Shown: positions 39,080 through 47,879, counted from the stretch's first letter. The stretch is 52,357 bases of DNA from Carboxylicivirga fragile (GCA_025499625.1 JAFMVD010000043.1:1-52357), one strand, 5' to 3'. A program made the numbers and translations. The notes: a model not told the origin generated them from the sequence alone.

Positions 39080-39209
39080 ACCTATCCATCTTTAATAGCC
39101 CAAATTAAGAAAGGAATTAGAAGAAGGAAAGTAAAAACAGAGGAAAATTCAGAAATAACATCTTATTAATTCATTTCTTAATCAAGTAAGATGCATTTGT
39201 TGAATTTAC

Positions 39210-39217
39210 TACCTTTG
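39210..39217 (+). promoter_or_regulatory. -7 box (TACCTTTG) of the AspT-like transporter gene
   Basis: A perfect TAnnTTTG box 20 nt before the ATG at 39238. A -33 TTTG is not present at the normal spacing. The predicted leader is about 15 nt. Confidence 0.6.
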
Positions 39218-39237
39218 CATCTTAAACATTAACATTC

Positions 39238-40824
39238 ATGGAACTTTTACACACCAGCTATTTTGCACTATTTATCATTATATGCCTTGGTTTTATCATT
39301 GGTAATATTAAAGTTAAGGGTGTCTCTCTTGATATTTCAGCCATTATTTTTGTTGCTTTAATATTTGGCCATTACGGCGTTGTTATTCCAAGTATTCTTG
39401 AAAAAATAGGACTGATCCTGTTCATATATACAATAGGTGTGCAAGCTGGTCCGGGATTCTTCGATTCATTTAAAAAAAACGGACGAAGTCTTGCCTTATT
39501 AGCTACGGTTGTAATCATTTCGGCTTCGCTGATGGCCTACCTATCTTACCATCTTTTTGATCTCGACATGCCAATTATTATTGGTTTATTAACGGGAGCA
39601 TTAACCAGCACGCCAGGACTGGCTGCAGCTATAGAAACCACCAATTCACCATTGGTTTCTATTGGTTACGGTGTTGCATATCCATTCGGCGTTATTGGTG
39701 TTATTCTATTTGTGAAGTTCTACCCTAAAATAATACGTGCCAATATTACAAAGGCCGAAACCGAATATGAAAAAAGCTCAACCGAAGGATTTCCTGATAT
39801 TATTCATCGTAACCTGCAAGTTGAAAACGAAAATGTAATCGGAAAAACCATTGGAGAGTTGCGCGTGCGAAGCATGACTCAAGCTGTTATTTCAAGGGTA
39901 ATGCACGATGGATATGCGGTTACACCAAGTACCAAAACACTTTTGCAAAAGGGCGATTTAATCAGAGCCGTTGGAACAGAAGATGCGATTCAAAAAATAA
40001 TTCTACTCATAGGATCCGAAACCGAACAAAAAATACCTTTGGATGAAGGATATGAAGTACAGTCCATCTTGGTAACCAACAAAGAGGCGGTGAACACTTC
40101 GCTAGGTAGGTTTAATCTTTGGGTAAATTATCAAGCAACAGTAACCCGTATCCGACGAAGTGGAATTGATATTACTCCTGGTCCTAACTTGCGCTTACAA
40201 ATGGGTGATAAAGTAATGGTGGCCTGTAGTCGCGAAAACATGAAACAAGTCATTCGTATTTTTGGTAACAACGACAAAAAACTATCCGATACAGATTTCT
40301 TCCCAGTTGCAGCAGGCATTGTTCTAGGTATCTTGTTTGGAAAGATGTCACTATCATTCGGTAACTCTTTCTCATTTAGCCTAGGCCTAACGGGTGGAGT
40401 GCTAGCAGTAGCTATGATTCTGAGTCGTATTGGCCGAACCGGCCCTGTTATTTGGAGTATGTCAGGTGCTGCCAACCAACTGCTTCGTCAACTCGGTCTA
40501 ATGTTTTTCTTAGCTTCGGTTGGCACTAAAGCTGGCGCTACTCTTGTTGAAACGTATAGTAATTACGGGTCACAGCTATTTTTGGTAGGTGGAATTCTGA
40601 CGATGTTCCCAATGCTGATGGCAGTGTTAGCCGCCTATTTTCTAAAATCATTCAATATTCTGACCTTGCTGGGTACCATTACCGGATCGATGACAAGCAC
40701 GCCGGGATTAGCCGCTGCCGATAGTCTTTCGGATAGTAATGCTGCCGCAATCGCTTATGCCACCGTTTATCCGGTAGCCATGGTATTATTAGTTATCTGC
40801 GTTCAGATATTAGGTTTCTTTTAA
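39238..40824 (+). CDS. AspT/YidE/YbjL-type antiporter with TrkA-C domains
   Basis: A 528-residue transporter of the aspartate:alanine exchanger (AAE) family. Two hydrophobic halves (about 1-170 and 345-528) contain the family motif twice: GALTSTPGLAAAIE near 120 and GSMTSTPGLAAADS near 483. The central soluble part (about 190-345) holds two TrkA-C (RCK_C) ligand-binding domains, with VIGKTIGELRVRS and NTSLGRFNLWVNY. The substrate may be a dicarboxylate or amino acid; I cannot tell which. It is likely an inner-membrane exchanger gated by a small ligand through RCK_C. The ATG at 39238 begins MELLHTSYFALFI, just after a good -7 box. Confidence 0.9.
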   Translation: MELLHTSYFALFIIICLGFIIGNIKVKGVSLDISAIIFVALIFGHYGVVIPSILEKIGLILFIYTIGVQAGPGFFDSFKKNGRSLALLATVVIISASLMAYLSYHLFDLDMPIIIGLLTGALTSTPGLAAAIETTNSPLVSIGYGVAYPFGVIGVILFVKFYPKIIRANITKAETEYEKSSTEGFPDIIHRNLQVENENVIGKTIGELRVRSMTQAVISRVMHDGYAVTPSTKTLLQKGDLIRAVGTEDAIQKIILLIGSETEQKIPLDEGYEVQSILVTNKEAVNTSLGRFNLWVNYQATVTRIRRSGIDITPGPNLRLQMGDKVMVACSRENMKQVIRIFGNNDKKLSDTDFFPVAAGIVLGILFGKMSLSFGNSFSFSLGLTGGVLAVAMILSRIGRTGPVIWSMSGAANQLLRQLGLMFFLASVGTKAGATLVETYSNYGSQLFLVGGILTMFPMLMAVLAAYFLKSFNILTLLGTITGSMTSTPGLAAADSLSDSNAAAIAYATVYPVAMVLLVICVQILGFF

Positions 40825-40847
40825 TTAAATTTCAATTCAATGATCAA

Positions 40848-40865
40848 AACAGCTACTAAGCTGTT
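40848..40865 (+). terminator. Possible weak terminator after the AspT-like gene
   Basis: A 7-bp stem, AACAGCT-ACTA-AGCTGTT. There is no strong T-run (ATACACTTT follows), so this is tentative. Confidence 0.35.
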
Positions 40866-40923
40866 ATACACTTTAAAGAACAACTTAATCTTATAATATG
40901 AAACGAGCCAAAAAATAGATTCT

Positions 40924-40975
40924 CACATAGGAGAATGACTAATCCCGATGGCTATCGGGAGGCGAGTTCCATGTG
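40924..40975. repeat. REP-like nested hairpin before the beta-barrel gene
   Basis: An inner palindrome, TCCCGAT-GGCT-ATCGGGA (40943-40960), sits within an outer stem CACAT-a-GGA (40924-40932) with TCC-ATGTG (40968-40975). Inner arms ACT/AGT (40938-40940 and 40965-40967) also pair. Its centre is about 50 nt before the next ATG. CCCGAT...ATCGGG palindromes are common interspersed elements in Bacteroidota. Confidence 0.6.
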
Positions 40976-41001
40976 ACCATTAAAAAAACCAATTTTCACA
41001 C

Positions 41002-41721
41002 ATGAAACACTCAATTCTAACATTTAAAGCAGTCTTAGTACTTACTTTAATCTTTTCTTTTTATAATGTAAGTGCACAATCGCGTATCTATTCTACGGGC
41101 ACGGTACAGCAGACTTATAAGCCAAAAGAAGAACCTAAAAAGCAAAAATCAACAAGCCATTTGAAAGGCATTGAAATAGCACCACTTTATGGATATCAAC
41201 TTAATGGTAAAGTTAATGGCTACAGAGCCACTTTCAACATGAAAGATGCCGCCAATTATGGTGTAGCCATATCAATGAGAACAACTCACAATACACATGT
41301 TGAATTTGCCTACACAAACTCAAAAACAACCGGTGTACTTTCCGACTTTGTAAGTGGAGATACCGACACTTACAACATGAATATTAATTACTTTCAAATT
41401 GGTGGAATCCGAGACGTGTTGGATGGACCGATCGTTCCCTATGGAACAGCCTCTTTGGGAGTAGGATGGTTTAACATGAAAGACGCAGAAGTAAGTGACC
41501 ATGTTGCTTTTTCAGCTGCCCTTGGTGGTGGTGTAAAATTCTTTTTAAGCGACCACATTGGAATACGTTTACAAGGACGCCTACTTCTACCAATGTATTT
41601 TTCAGGTGGCGGTTTATTTATTGGTGGTGGCTCTGGTGGGGCATCAGGTGGAGTAAGTGTTAGTACAGGGGTTATTGCAGCTCAAGGTGATTTCTCTGGA
41701 GGATTAATCTTTAGGTTTTAG
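41002..41721 (+). CDS. Outer-membrane beta-barrel protein
   Basis: A 239-residue protein. A signal peptide (MKHSILTFKAVLVLTLIFSF...VSA) is followed by a basic linker (QTYKPKEEPKKQK). About eight amphipathic beta strands typical of small outer-membrane barrels begin at residue 54 (GIEIAPLYGYQLNG). It ends in Phe (SGGLIFRF), the barrel-assembly signal. A Gly/Ser-rich loop (GGGLFIGGGSGGASGG) lies near the C-terminus. The function is not known. Its ATG lies 26 nt after a structured repeat element that may be in its leader. It ends at a strong terminator. Confidence 0.8.
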   Translation: MKHSILTFKAVLVLTLIFSFYNVSAQSRIYSTGTVQQTYKPKEEPKKQKSTSHLKGIEIAPLYGYQLNGKVNGYRATFNMKDAANYGVAISMRTTHNTHVEFAYTNSKTTGVLSDFVSGDTDTYNMNINYFQIGGIRDVLDGPIVPYGTASLGVGWFNMKDAEVSDHVAFSAALGGGVKFFLSDHIGIRLQGRLLLPMYFSGGGLFIGGGSGGASGGVSVSTGVIAAQGDFSGGLIFRF

Positions 41722-41741
41722 CACTAAATAAAATACACAGA

Positions 41742-41776
41742 AAGCCGTTTCAAACTATTTGGAACGGCTTTTTTTT
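41742..41776 (+). terminator. Terminator of the beta-barrel gene
   Basis: A 13-bp stem with one G-U pair, AAGCCGTTTCAAA/TTTGGAACGGCTT, followed by a run of eight T residues from 41769. Confidence 0.9.
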
Positions 41777-41946
41777 AAAACAACATCGTAATTTAACATT
41801 AGAAAAGCTAGTCTCAATTGCATACCTATATTATAATGCTTATAACTTTGCTAACTCTCTATCATTTCTTTTCTTTAAAAAACTTTATTTAAATCTTTTA
41901 GTAATATTGTTATTAACAAGGAAAAGAATTTAAGCTGAAAAAAAAT

Positions 41947-42315
41947 ATGAAGAAGCTACTTTTTTTATTTTATTATTTGTTTTACCTAATGTTTCGCTTG
42001 CTCAAAAAAATTGAGCCAAAATCAGAAAGTTATTCCGATTCGCGCAAAGCTCATACAATCATAACAATATTAAGCCTTTTCATTTCAACCAATTTAATGA
42101 TCCTTGTTAAAGGTAACCTGAACGATATTTCAATATATATATACATGGGCTTCTCGTATATTATACTATATCTTCTTTTTATGTACAAAAAAAAATATGC
42201 TAAAATTTATGAATCCTTAAATATCAGCCAATACAATAAACATAATATACTAGGTTATTTATTTCTTTTGACATATTTTATTGGATCGCTCTTGTTAATA
42301 TCTACAGTAACATAA
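41947..42315 (+). CDS. Small hydrophobic membrane protein, unknown
   Basis: A 122-residue protein with about four hydrophobic segments (about 3-19, 37-53, 62-79 and 103-120) and a basic loop, KKKYAKIYES. It resembles no family I recognise. The start is an ATG with a poly-A stretch in front of it, a frequent Bacteroidota leader feature. The codon usage is strongly AT-rich. It is convergent with the pentapeptide gene and 15 bp from its end. Confidence 0.6.
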   Translation: MKKLLFLFYYLFYLMFRLLKKIEPKSESYSDSRKAHTIITILSLFISTNLMILVKGNLNDISIYIYMGFSYIILYLLFMYKKKYAKIYESLNISQYNKHNILGYLFLLTYFIGSLLLISTVT

Positions 42316-42330
42316 AGAACAGTTCGTTAT

Positions 42331-42903
42331 TTACACAACCTCAATATCATACTTTGTCAATAAACCTGGTAGGCCATCCATTGAGAACTTAGCTCCTTTT
42401 ATCACATTTGAATCGGGATTGATTGTGTAATTTGTGGCCGATGTAAAATCCACTTTGCTTAGATTAGTATGGTCAAAAATGGCCCCGTTTAAATCACAAT
42501 TCTTAAAGCTCGACTGTGATAAATCAGTTTCTGAAAAATCCACTTCATACATTTGACAATCGATGAACCATGTCTTCTTTAGCTTACGTTGAAAAAAGGA
42601 TGACAAGTTTAAATGACACTCGGTAAAACTGACAGAGAATAAAAACTCGTGACACTCATCGAATTGTAATCCAAGTAATTTACAAGCCTTAAATTCAACA
42701 TTTCGAAAAGCTGTTAAATGCAATTTAGAAGTACTCATGTTACAATTCACAAAAGTACATTCCGAAAATATTACCTCCGATAAATCGGCTCCAATGAAAG
42801 TACAATTGGAAAATACGCAATTATCGTATTCGGCCTTTTCAAGCACCTTTTTCGAGTAATCTATTCCCTTATAATCCTCTTCTTCAAAAGTTGGTCTTAT
42901 CAT
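42331..42903 (-). CDS. Pentapeptide-repeat protein (Qnr/McbG-like)
   Basis: A 190-residue right-handed beta-helix protein built of A/C(D/N)LxX-type repeats: YDNCVFSNCTFIGADLSEVIFSECTFVNCNMS at about 27-58, then more coils to about 165. The C-terminal cap GLLTKYDIEVV resembles the Qnr/McbG group, which protects DNA gyrase by mimicking DNA. I chose the ATG at 42903 (MIRPTFEEEDYKG). The upstream promoter predicts a transcription start at about 42938, so an alternative start at 42939 is excluded. A gyrase-protection role is inference only. Confidence 0.85.
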   Translation of the reverse strand: MIRPTFEEEDYKGIDYSKKVLEKAEYDNCVFSNCTFIGADLSEVIFSECTFVNCNMSTSKLHLTAFRNVEFKACKLLGLQFDECHEFLFSVSFTECHLNLSSFFQRKLKKTWFIDCQMYEVDFSETDLSQSSFKNCDLNGAIFDHTNLSKVDFTSATNYTINPDSNVIKGAKFSMDGLPGLLTKYDIEVV

Positions 42904-42943
42904 CAGTTCTCTTTTAACGGCATTCAGTAAACATTGCAATAAC

Positions 42944-42975
42944 CAAACTTAAGCCCTACAAAGGAAAATACCAAA
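42944..42975 (-). promoter_or_regulatory. Textbook Bacteroidota promoter of the pentapeptide gene
   Basis: The minus-strand TTTG (42975-42972), then 20 nt, then TAAGTTTG (42951-42944). It fixes the start codon of the gene downstream at 42903, giving a leader of about 35 nt. Confidence 0.75.
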
Positions 42976-42999
42976 CACATATCAATATCAGGCATAAAA

Positions 43000-43024
43000 A
43001 AAGGAGTGACAAAGCCACTCCTTT
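43000..43024 (-). terminator. Terminator of the KamA-like gene
   Basis: A 9-bp stem, AAAGGAGTG/CACTCCTTT (43000-43008 with 43016-43024). On the minus strand CTCCTTTTTTTAT follows. Confidence 0.85.
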
Positions 43025-43046
43025 AAAATATATTGTATGCTAATTA

Positions 43047-44351
43047 TTAGCTTAAAAACATATCTGATAACTCCTCCTCAAAAAAGAATTCAGGTTGATT
43101 AAAGGCAGGCTTCAATTCATCCATCCAAACTGCTTTGGTATCATACTTAGCAAAGAAAGGACGTGCTGCCCAATCGCTATTTCTTCCCTGAATAAACTCA
43201 AGTACAAAAGCTTTTTCGCCTTTCACCTCAGTTACACCAACCACACGTACTTTACCAGGTGTACACGACATACTTGGTCCACGCACTGTTCGGCAAATGC
43301 CACTTACGCTTGTATAAGCTTTTTGGAATATCTCCCATGCATCAGCTAAAGAAACACCAAAGTACTTCTGCGCACCTGTATCACGTGCCATGAACATGTA
43401 ATAAGGAATTAATCCCAGTTCAACCTGTTTTTGCCACATAGTTGACCATACTTCAGGATTGGCATTGATATGGTTCAATAGTGGAGACTGTGTTCGAATT
43501 TGAGCACCTGTAGCACGAATCTTCTTGATTGCTTGCTGAACAGCCTCAGTTTCTAACTCGCGGTAATGATTAAAGTGAGCCATAAAAGCCAACGACAATC
43601 CTGCATCCGTCACCTTTTTGAAGGCATCTAATACAACGTCAGCATCAGCATCGGTTAGGTATCGGTAAGGCCAAAAACCTAAGGTCTTAGAACCAATACG
43701 TATGTTTTTCAAGTTTGGCAAATTAGCATTCACCAAAGCAGATAAATATTCATCTAGTACTTTACCTTTCATCACCATCGGGTCACCACCTGTTATCAAC
43801 AAGTCAGTCACTTCGGGATGCTCTCTTAGGTAATCAATTACATAATCAATTTCCTTCATGGCGAACTTCATCTCATCCATGTTGGTAAATTGGGGCCAAC
43901 GGAAACAAAATGTACAGAAGGCATGACATGTTTGTCCCTGAGCAGGGAAAAATAAAGCTGTTTCGGTATATTTGTGCTGTACACCTGTTAATTTAACACC
44001 ATTCAATTCAGGTACGTTATACTCAAGCTGTCCGGCAGGGTGAGGATTCAATTTCTCACGTATCTTATTAGCTTCTAGCTTTATGCTGGCCTTATCGGCA
44101 CCACTTTTAAGCACTTTTGCCATATGGTTAAAATCCTCTTCTTCCAACATTCCCTTTTGAGGAAAATTTAGAATGAAAATAGGATCTTCCTTATAGTTAT
44201 CCCAGTCTATCAATTCATTAACAACATAACTGTTGGTTTTAAATGGTAAAACAGTTCCTACCACTTCTATACTAAATTGATCTTCTTCTGATAGTTGGGC
44301 TATTTGAGGAATTTGTCGATAATTGTGCAAGGCATAAATACTATACTTCAT
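43047..44351 (-). CDS. KamA-family radical SAM protein
   Basis: A 434-residue radical SAM protein. The 4Fe-4S motif CxxxCxxC is CHAFCTFC with C142, C146 and C149. Next come LLITGGDPMVMKG (the KamA-type GGDP motif) and the TIM-barrel strands IRIGSKTLGFWP, IRTQSPLLNHIN and GLIPYYMFMARDTG, as in lysine 2,3-aminomutase and EpmB. The PLP-binding PGGGGK loop of true aminomutases is not seen; CTPGKVRVVG is at its likely position. I chose the ATG at 44351; the frame also has a TTG two codons earlier. A long structured leader (about 145 nt) precedes it. It is therefore a KamA-like enzyme of unknown substrate. Confidence 0.82.
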   Translation of the reverse strand: MKYSIYALHNYRQIPQIAQLSEEDQFSIEVVGTVLPFKTNSYVVNELIDWDNYKEDPIFILNFPQKGMLEEEDFNHMAKVLKSGADKASIKLEANKIREKLNPHPAGQLEYNVPELNGVKLTGVQHKYTETALFFPAQGQTCHAFCTFCFRWPQFTNMDEMKFAMKEIDYVIDYLREHPEVTDLLITGGDPMVMKGKVLDEYLSALVNANLPNLKNIRIGSKTLGFWPYRYLTDADADVVLDAFKKVTDAGLSLAFMAHFNHYRELETEAVQQAIKKIRATGAQIRTQSPLLNHINANPEVWSTMWQKQVELGLIPYYMFMARDTGAQKYFGVSLADAWEIFQKAYTSVSGICRTVRGPSMSCTPGKVRVVGVTEVKGEKAFVLEFIQGRNSDWAARPFFAKYDTKAVWMDELKPAFNQPEFFFEEELSDMFLS

Positions 44352-44411
44352 AGGCAATTAATTTTTGTTGATTCGGCAGAAATAAGCTCGGAATTAACTA
44401 ATTTGAATACT

Positions 44412-44499
44412 TTTTGGCCAACCACTTCTGAACACTAAACAACACTCTTTCAACTCTTTGGCCAAAACAATTGAACACATATACATATTGAAATATGTG
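44412..44499 (-). promoter_or_regulatory. Structured leader of the KamA-like gene
   Basis: Two copies of the self-complementary TTGGCCAA (44414-44421 and 44458-44465) lie 44 bp apart. They extend to a perfect 10-bp long-range pairing, TTTTGGCCAA with TTGGCCAAAA. A second hairpin, CACATAT/ATATGTG, lies at 44476-44499, right at the predicted transcript start. The function is unknown: RNA structure, attenuator or operators. Confidence 0.55.
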
Positions 44500-44502
44500 G
44501 CG

Positions 44503-44533
44503 CAAAGGTACAATAAATAAAAACCAATTCAAA
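44503..44533 (-). promoter_or_regulatory. Textbook promoter of the KamA-like gene
   Basis: On the minus strand TTTG (44533-44530), 19 nt, then TACCTTTG (44510-44503): a full match to TTTG-N19-TAnnTTTG. The ATG is about 145 nt downstream, an unusually long leader for this window. Confidence 0.8.
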
Positions 44534-44636
44534 ACATGCCTTCTTTCAATTTACTACACATATAACTACTTAATGTACAGGAAACTTCCTGTTAACATTA
44601 GCGAAAACATGACTTTTATCTTACGGTTAATAAATG

Positions 44637-46058
44637 TTAACGAATTAGCTCTGTTCGATTGGTGTCTAACTTTAAGAAAACGAACAATAATAAAGTAAAA
44701 CCCCACAAAGAAGACCCCCCATAACTAAAAAATGGTAGTGGAATTCCTATTACAGGTGCCAAACCAATGGTCATACCCATATTTATGGCGAAATGAAAGA
44801 AAAATATAGCCGCCACGCCATATCCATAAACTCGACTAAAACTAGAATGCTGCTTCTCAGCTAAAAACAATAATCGCAGTAAAAGACTCACAAATAGTAT
44901 AACAACGAGAGTTGAACCCAGGAAGCCCCACTCCTCACCAACGGTACAGAAAATAAAATCGGTTGACTGCTCGGGAACAAAATCAAATTTGGTTTGTGTT
45001 CCCTGTAAGAAACCTTTCCCACTGAAACCTCCCGAACCGATGGCAATCTTTGATTGATTCACATTATAACCCGCACCTAATGGGTCACTTTCCAAACCTA
45101 ACAACACATTGATACGTGTTCGTTGATAATCGCTTAGTACCTCTTCAAAAAAGTAATCAGCCGTTAAAGACAGCCCAATAGCACTCCACAGAATCAATAA
45201 ATAGGTTGGCACAAATCGGAACGCACGTTTCACCAAGGAAGTTACTAATATATAAACAGAGGCAACGAAAACACCTGCCATTAACAAGTACTCCAATGGC
45301 CATTGTTTTTCCACAAGGTATCGCGCCGCAAAGGCAAGGCCAAAAGTAACTGCACCAGCAACAAGCGGTTTTATTAATTCTCTTCTATAACCTTTAATGT
45401 ACAATACAGCTACTACGCCCAAAATTATCATACCAATAATGGTGGCATTCGGGATCATTAAGGTAAGCGTGACTACAATTGCAGCTATAAAGCCAAAGGT
45501 CAGAACATAAGCCGTTAAACCTTCGCGATAAAACACGAGAATAAACACTGCATAAACCAAGGCTGAACCCGTATCGTTTTGCAAAAGAATTAGCAACATG
45601 GGTAAAAGAATAAGCGCCCCAGCTCGCAACAGGTCAGAAAAACGATTAAAGGAAAACCCATAACGACTTAGTGCACGTGCTATGGCCAGATTAGTTGCCA
45701 CCTTACACAATTCAGCTGGCTGAAACCGGACGGGACCAATTTCAAACCAAGATTTGGCACCATTTATTTCTTTACCAAACAAAAGAACAGCCACCAGAAG
45801 AAATAGGGTTAAACCGTAAAAGATATAAGAAAACTCAACGTAGAATTTACTATCGGTCAAGAAGATTATGCCTATAAAGAAAAGAGATAAACCAATCCAT
45901 ACCAATTGCTTAAAATACTCCTTACCTGTATCAAAAAACACCGGATTCTCGGGATTAAAGTTGGCCGCATAAATACTTACCCAACCAAAAGCAACCAACA
46001 AGGCATATAAACCTATGGTTATCCAATCAACGCGCTTTATGTAGCTATTTGTCGCCAT
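44637..46058 (-). CDS. rodA: Rod-shape peptidoglycan polymerase RodA
   Basis: A 473-residue SEDS glycosyltransferase of the elongasome that polymerises lipid II. It has about ten to twelve helices. The N-terminal VDWITIGLYALLVAFGWVSIYA, then GAKSWFEIGPVRFQPAELCKVA near 104-125 and QNDTGSALVY near 160, are RodA signatures. The C-terminal part has AIGSGGFSGKGFLQGTQTKFDFVPEQSTDFIF and a final SYGGSSLWGF. It starts at ATG 46058 and overlaps the PBP2 gene by 14 bp. It is the last gene of the purH-mre operon. Its central region is longer than in proteobacterial RodA (about 370 residues). Confidence 0.95.
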   Translation of the reverse strand: MATNSYIKRVDWITIGLYALLVAFGWVSIYAANFNPENPVFFDTGKEYFKQLVWIGLSLFFIGIIFLTDSKFYVEFSYIFYGLTLFLLVAVLLFGKEINGAKSWFEIGPVRFQPAELCKVATNLAIARALSRYGFSFNRFSDLLRAGALILLPMLLILLQNDTGSALVYAVFILVFYREGLTAYVLTFGFIAAIVVTLTLMIPNATIIGMIILGVVAVLYIKGYRRELIKPLVAGAVTFGLAFAARYLVEKQWPLEYLLMAGVFVASVYILVTSLVKRAFRFVPTYLLILWSAIGLSLTADYFFEEVLSDYQRTRINVLLGLESDPLGAGYNVNQSKIAIGSGGFSGKGFLQGTQTKFDFVPEQSTDFIFCTVGEEWGFLGSTLVVILFVSLLLRLLFLAEKQHSSFSRVYGYGVAAIFFFHFAINMGMTIGLAPVIGIPLPFFSYGGSSLWGFTLLLFVFLKLDTNRTELIR

Positions 46059-47877
46059 TGATAAAATCTCCTTCTAACATTTTAGTCTCGTAATATTTAT
46101 GTCGCCTCGGTATTTCTCCGCTAATGTATTTCTCCATTAATAAGGTAGCCATTGGCGCCGCCCAGGTACTTCCATACCCTGCATTTTCAACAATAACACT
46201 TATGGCAATCTTCGGATTGTCTTTCGGTGCAAAGGCAATAAATACAGAGTGATCATCTCCAAATGGGTTCTCAACGGTACCGGTCTTTCCACACATTTGT
46301 ATACTATCGTGCTGATAATAACGCGCTGTACCAATTTCCCCGGTATATACCTGAGACATTCCCTTAATTACCTCTTCCAAATGAATGGGATCAATGGTGG
46401 TTTCCTTTTTCGTAATAAAATTATCCGGCAATTCTTCGCCCTCAATGGATTTCACCACATGTGGACTGTAATAGGTACCTCTATTCGCCAAAATCGCAGC
46501 TTCGTTGGCCATTTGCAAAGGGGTAACCAGTAACTCTTGTTGTCCAATACCGAGTGAACGTACTGTTAATGCAATCCATCTACCATGATATTCTTTATCG
46601 AAGTATTCTGCACTTGGCACTCCTCCAGTTATTTCATAGGGCAGATCGATACCCAAACGTTCGCCAAAACCAAAACTGCGAACATGATTGTACCAAGCAA
46701 CGTAACCATCACGGGTTTTTACACCAGGCCGCTCCAAAGTGCGTTTAAAGGCTTGATAAAAGAAGGGATTACACGAGGTTTCAATGGCACCAGCAGCTTC
46801 AATTGGCGAACGATGATAGTGCGTACATCGAATGGGTTTTGAAGCGGTACCGTCGCATTCAAATTTACTATGTGGGGTGATGGCACCTTCCTGCAGAGCA
46901 ATGGCCGCATTCACCAATTTAAAAGCTGAACCCGGCGAATAAGTTCCCTGTAGGGCTCTGTTATTCATTGGCTTTAAAGTATCCTCAACCAAACTCAGGA
47001 ATCCCTCTCCCCGTTTACGTCCTACCAATATAGACGGATCGTAGGATGGTGCAGACACAAACGTTAATATTTCACCCGTACTTGGTTCAATGGCAACGAT
47101 ACTGCCAATTTTATTTTGCATTAATTGCTCGGCATACTGTTGAAGTTCAATATCGAGCGATAAGCTTAAATTCTTTCCGGTAATAGCTGCAGTATCGTAT
47201 CGGCCATGTCGGAACTTTCCTTTCTCCCTGCCGTGCACATCAACCATCATGTACTTAACACCTTTCTCACCCCGCAAATATGTTTCATAGGTCTGCTCAA
47301 TGCCAATGACACCCGCATAATCGCCCTTGGAATAATAGGCGTCCTTATCCAGTTGACCTTGCCCAACTTCACTCACGTATCCAAGTACGTGTGCAGCTAT
47401 TGGGTATTCGTATTTTCGTATGGATCGCCCCTGAACAAAGAAACCTTTAAACTTATACAGTTTCTCTTGAAAACGCCCGTATTGCTCGGCCGACAACTGC
47501 TTTAAAAACACTGATGGTTTGTAACTCGATATTTTCCGTTTACCCATGTTAACACGCATCTCCACAAAACGCTCTCGCAAATTTTCAATGCTTATGCCCA
47601 ATAAATCGCAGAAATCAAGGGAATCGAAGGGCACAATTTCTCGCGGAACCACCATTACATCGTACACAGCCTGATTCGAGACTAATAGCTTTCCATTTCG
47701 ATCATACACCAATCCACGCGATGGGAATTGCGTTACTTTACGGCGCGTATTACTCTCGGCCGAAAACTTATAGGACGGATCGTAAACTTGTAATACAAAA
47801 AGCTTTGAGATATAAATTATCCCAATGCCAATCATGAGAACTGCAATTAATAATGTTCTATTATTGATGCCTCCCAC
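46045..47877 (-). CDS. mrdA: Penicillin-binding protein 2 (elongasome transpeptidase)
   Basis: A 610-residue class B PBP anchored by one N-terminal helix (about 8-28). The dimerisation/pedestal domain covers about 50-230 and the transpeptidase domain about 250-590. The active-site serine is S317 in SPGSAFK. The SxN motif is S368-C369-N370 and the KTG motif is K531-T532-G533 in CGKTGTVENP. It crosslinks glycan strands made by RodA. The frame begins with GTG at 47877, two nt after the mreD stop, and overlaps rodA by 14 bp. Confidence 0.95.
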   Translation of the reverse strand: MGGINNRTLLIAVLMIGIGIIYISKLFVLQVYDPSYKFSAESNTRRKVTQFPSRGLVYDRNGKLLVSNQAVYDVMVVPREIVPFDSLDFCDLLGISIENLRERFVEMRVNMGKRKISSYKPSVFLKQLSAEQYGRFQEKLYKFKGFFVQGRSIRKYEYPIAAHVLGYVSEVGQGQLDKDAYYSKGDYAGVIGIEQTYETYLRGEKGVKYMMVDVHGREKGKFRHGRYDTAAITGKNLSLSLDIELQQYAEQLMQNKIGSIVAIEPSTGEILTFVSAPSYDPSILVGRKRGEGFLSLVEDTLKPMNNRALQGTYSPGSAFKLVNAAIALQEGAITPHSKFECDGTASKPIRCTHYHRSPIEAAGAIETSCNPFFYQAFKRTLERPGVKTRDGYVAWYNHVRSFGFGERLGIDLPYEITGGVPSAEYFDKEYHGRWIALTVRSLGIGQQELLVTPLQMANEAAILANRGTYYSPHVVKSIEGEELPDNFITKKETTIDPIHLEEVIKGMSQVYTGEIGTARYYQHDSIQMCGKTGTVENPFGDDHSVFIAFAPKDNPKIAISVIVENAGYGSTWAAPMATLLMEKYISGEIPRRHKYYETKMLEGDFINGDK

Positions 47878-47879
47878 GC

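Noticed and set aside
40131-40475. 114-residue open frame on the minus strand inside the AspT-like gene
   Set aside because: It overlaps the central TrkA-C domain region of a clear transporter; no independent support.
42904-42939. Upstream ATG of the pentapeptide gene
   Set aside because: The promoter predicts a start at about 42938, so this ATG would be at or before the transcript 5' end.
44591-44641. 9-bp inverted repeat GTTAACATT/AATGTTAAC at the end of rodA
   Set aside because: The arms are 33 nt apart, AT-rich and overlap the rodA stop; no terminator features and probably chance.
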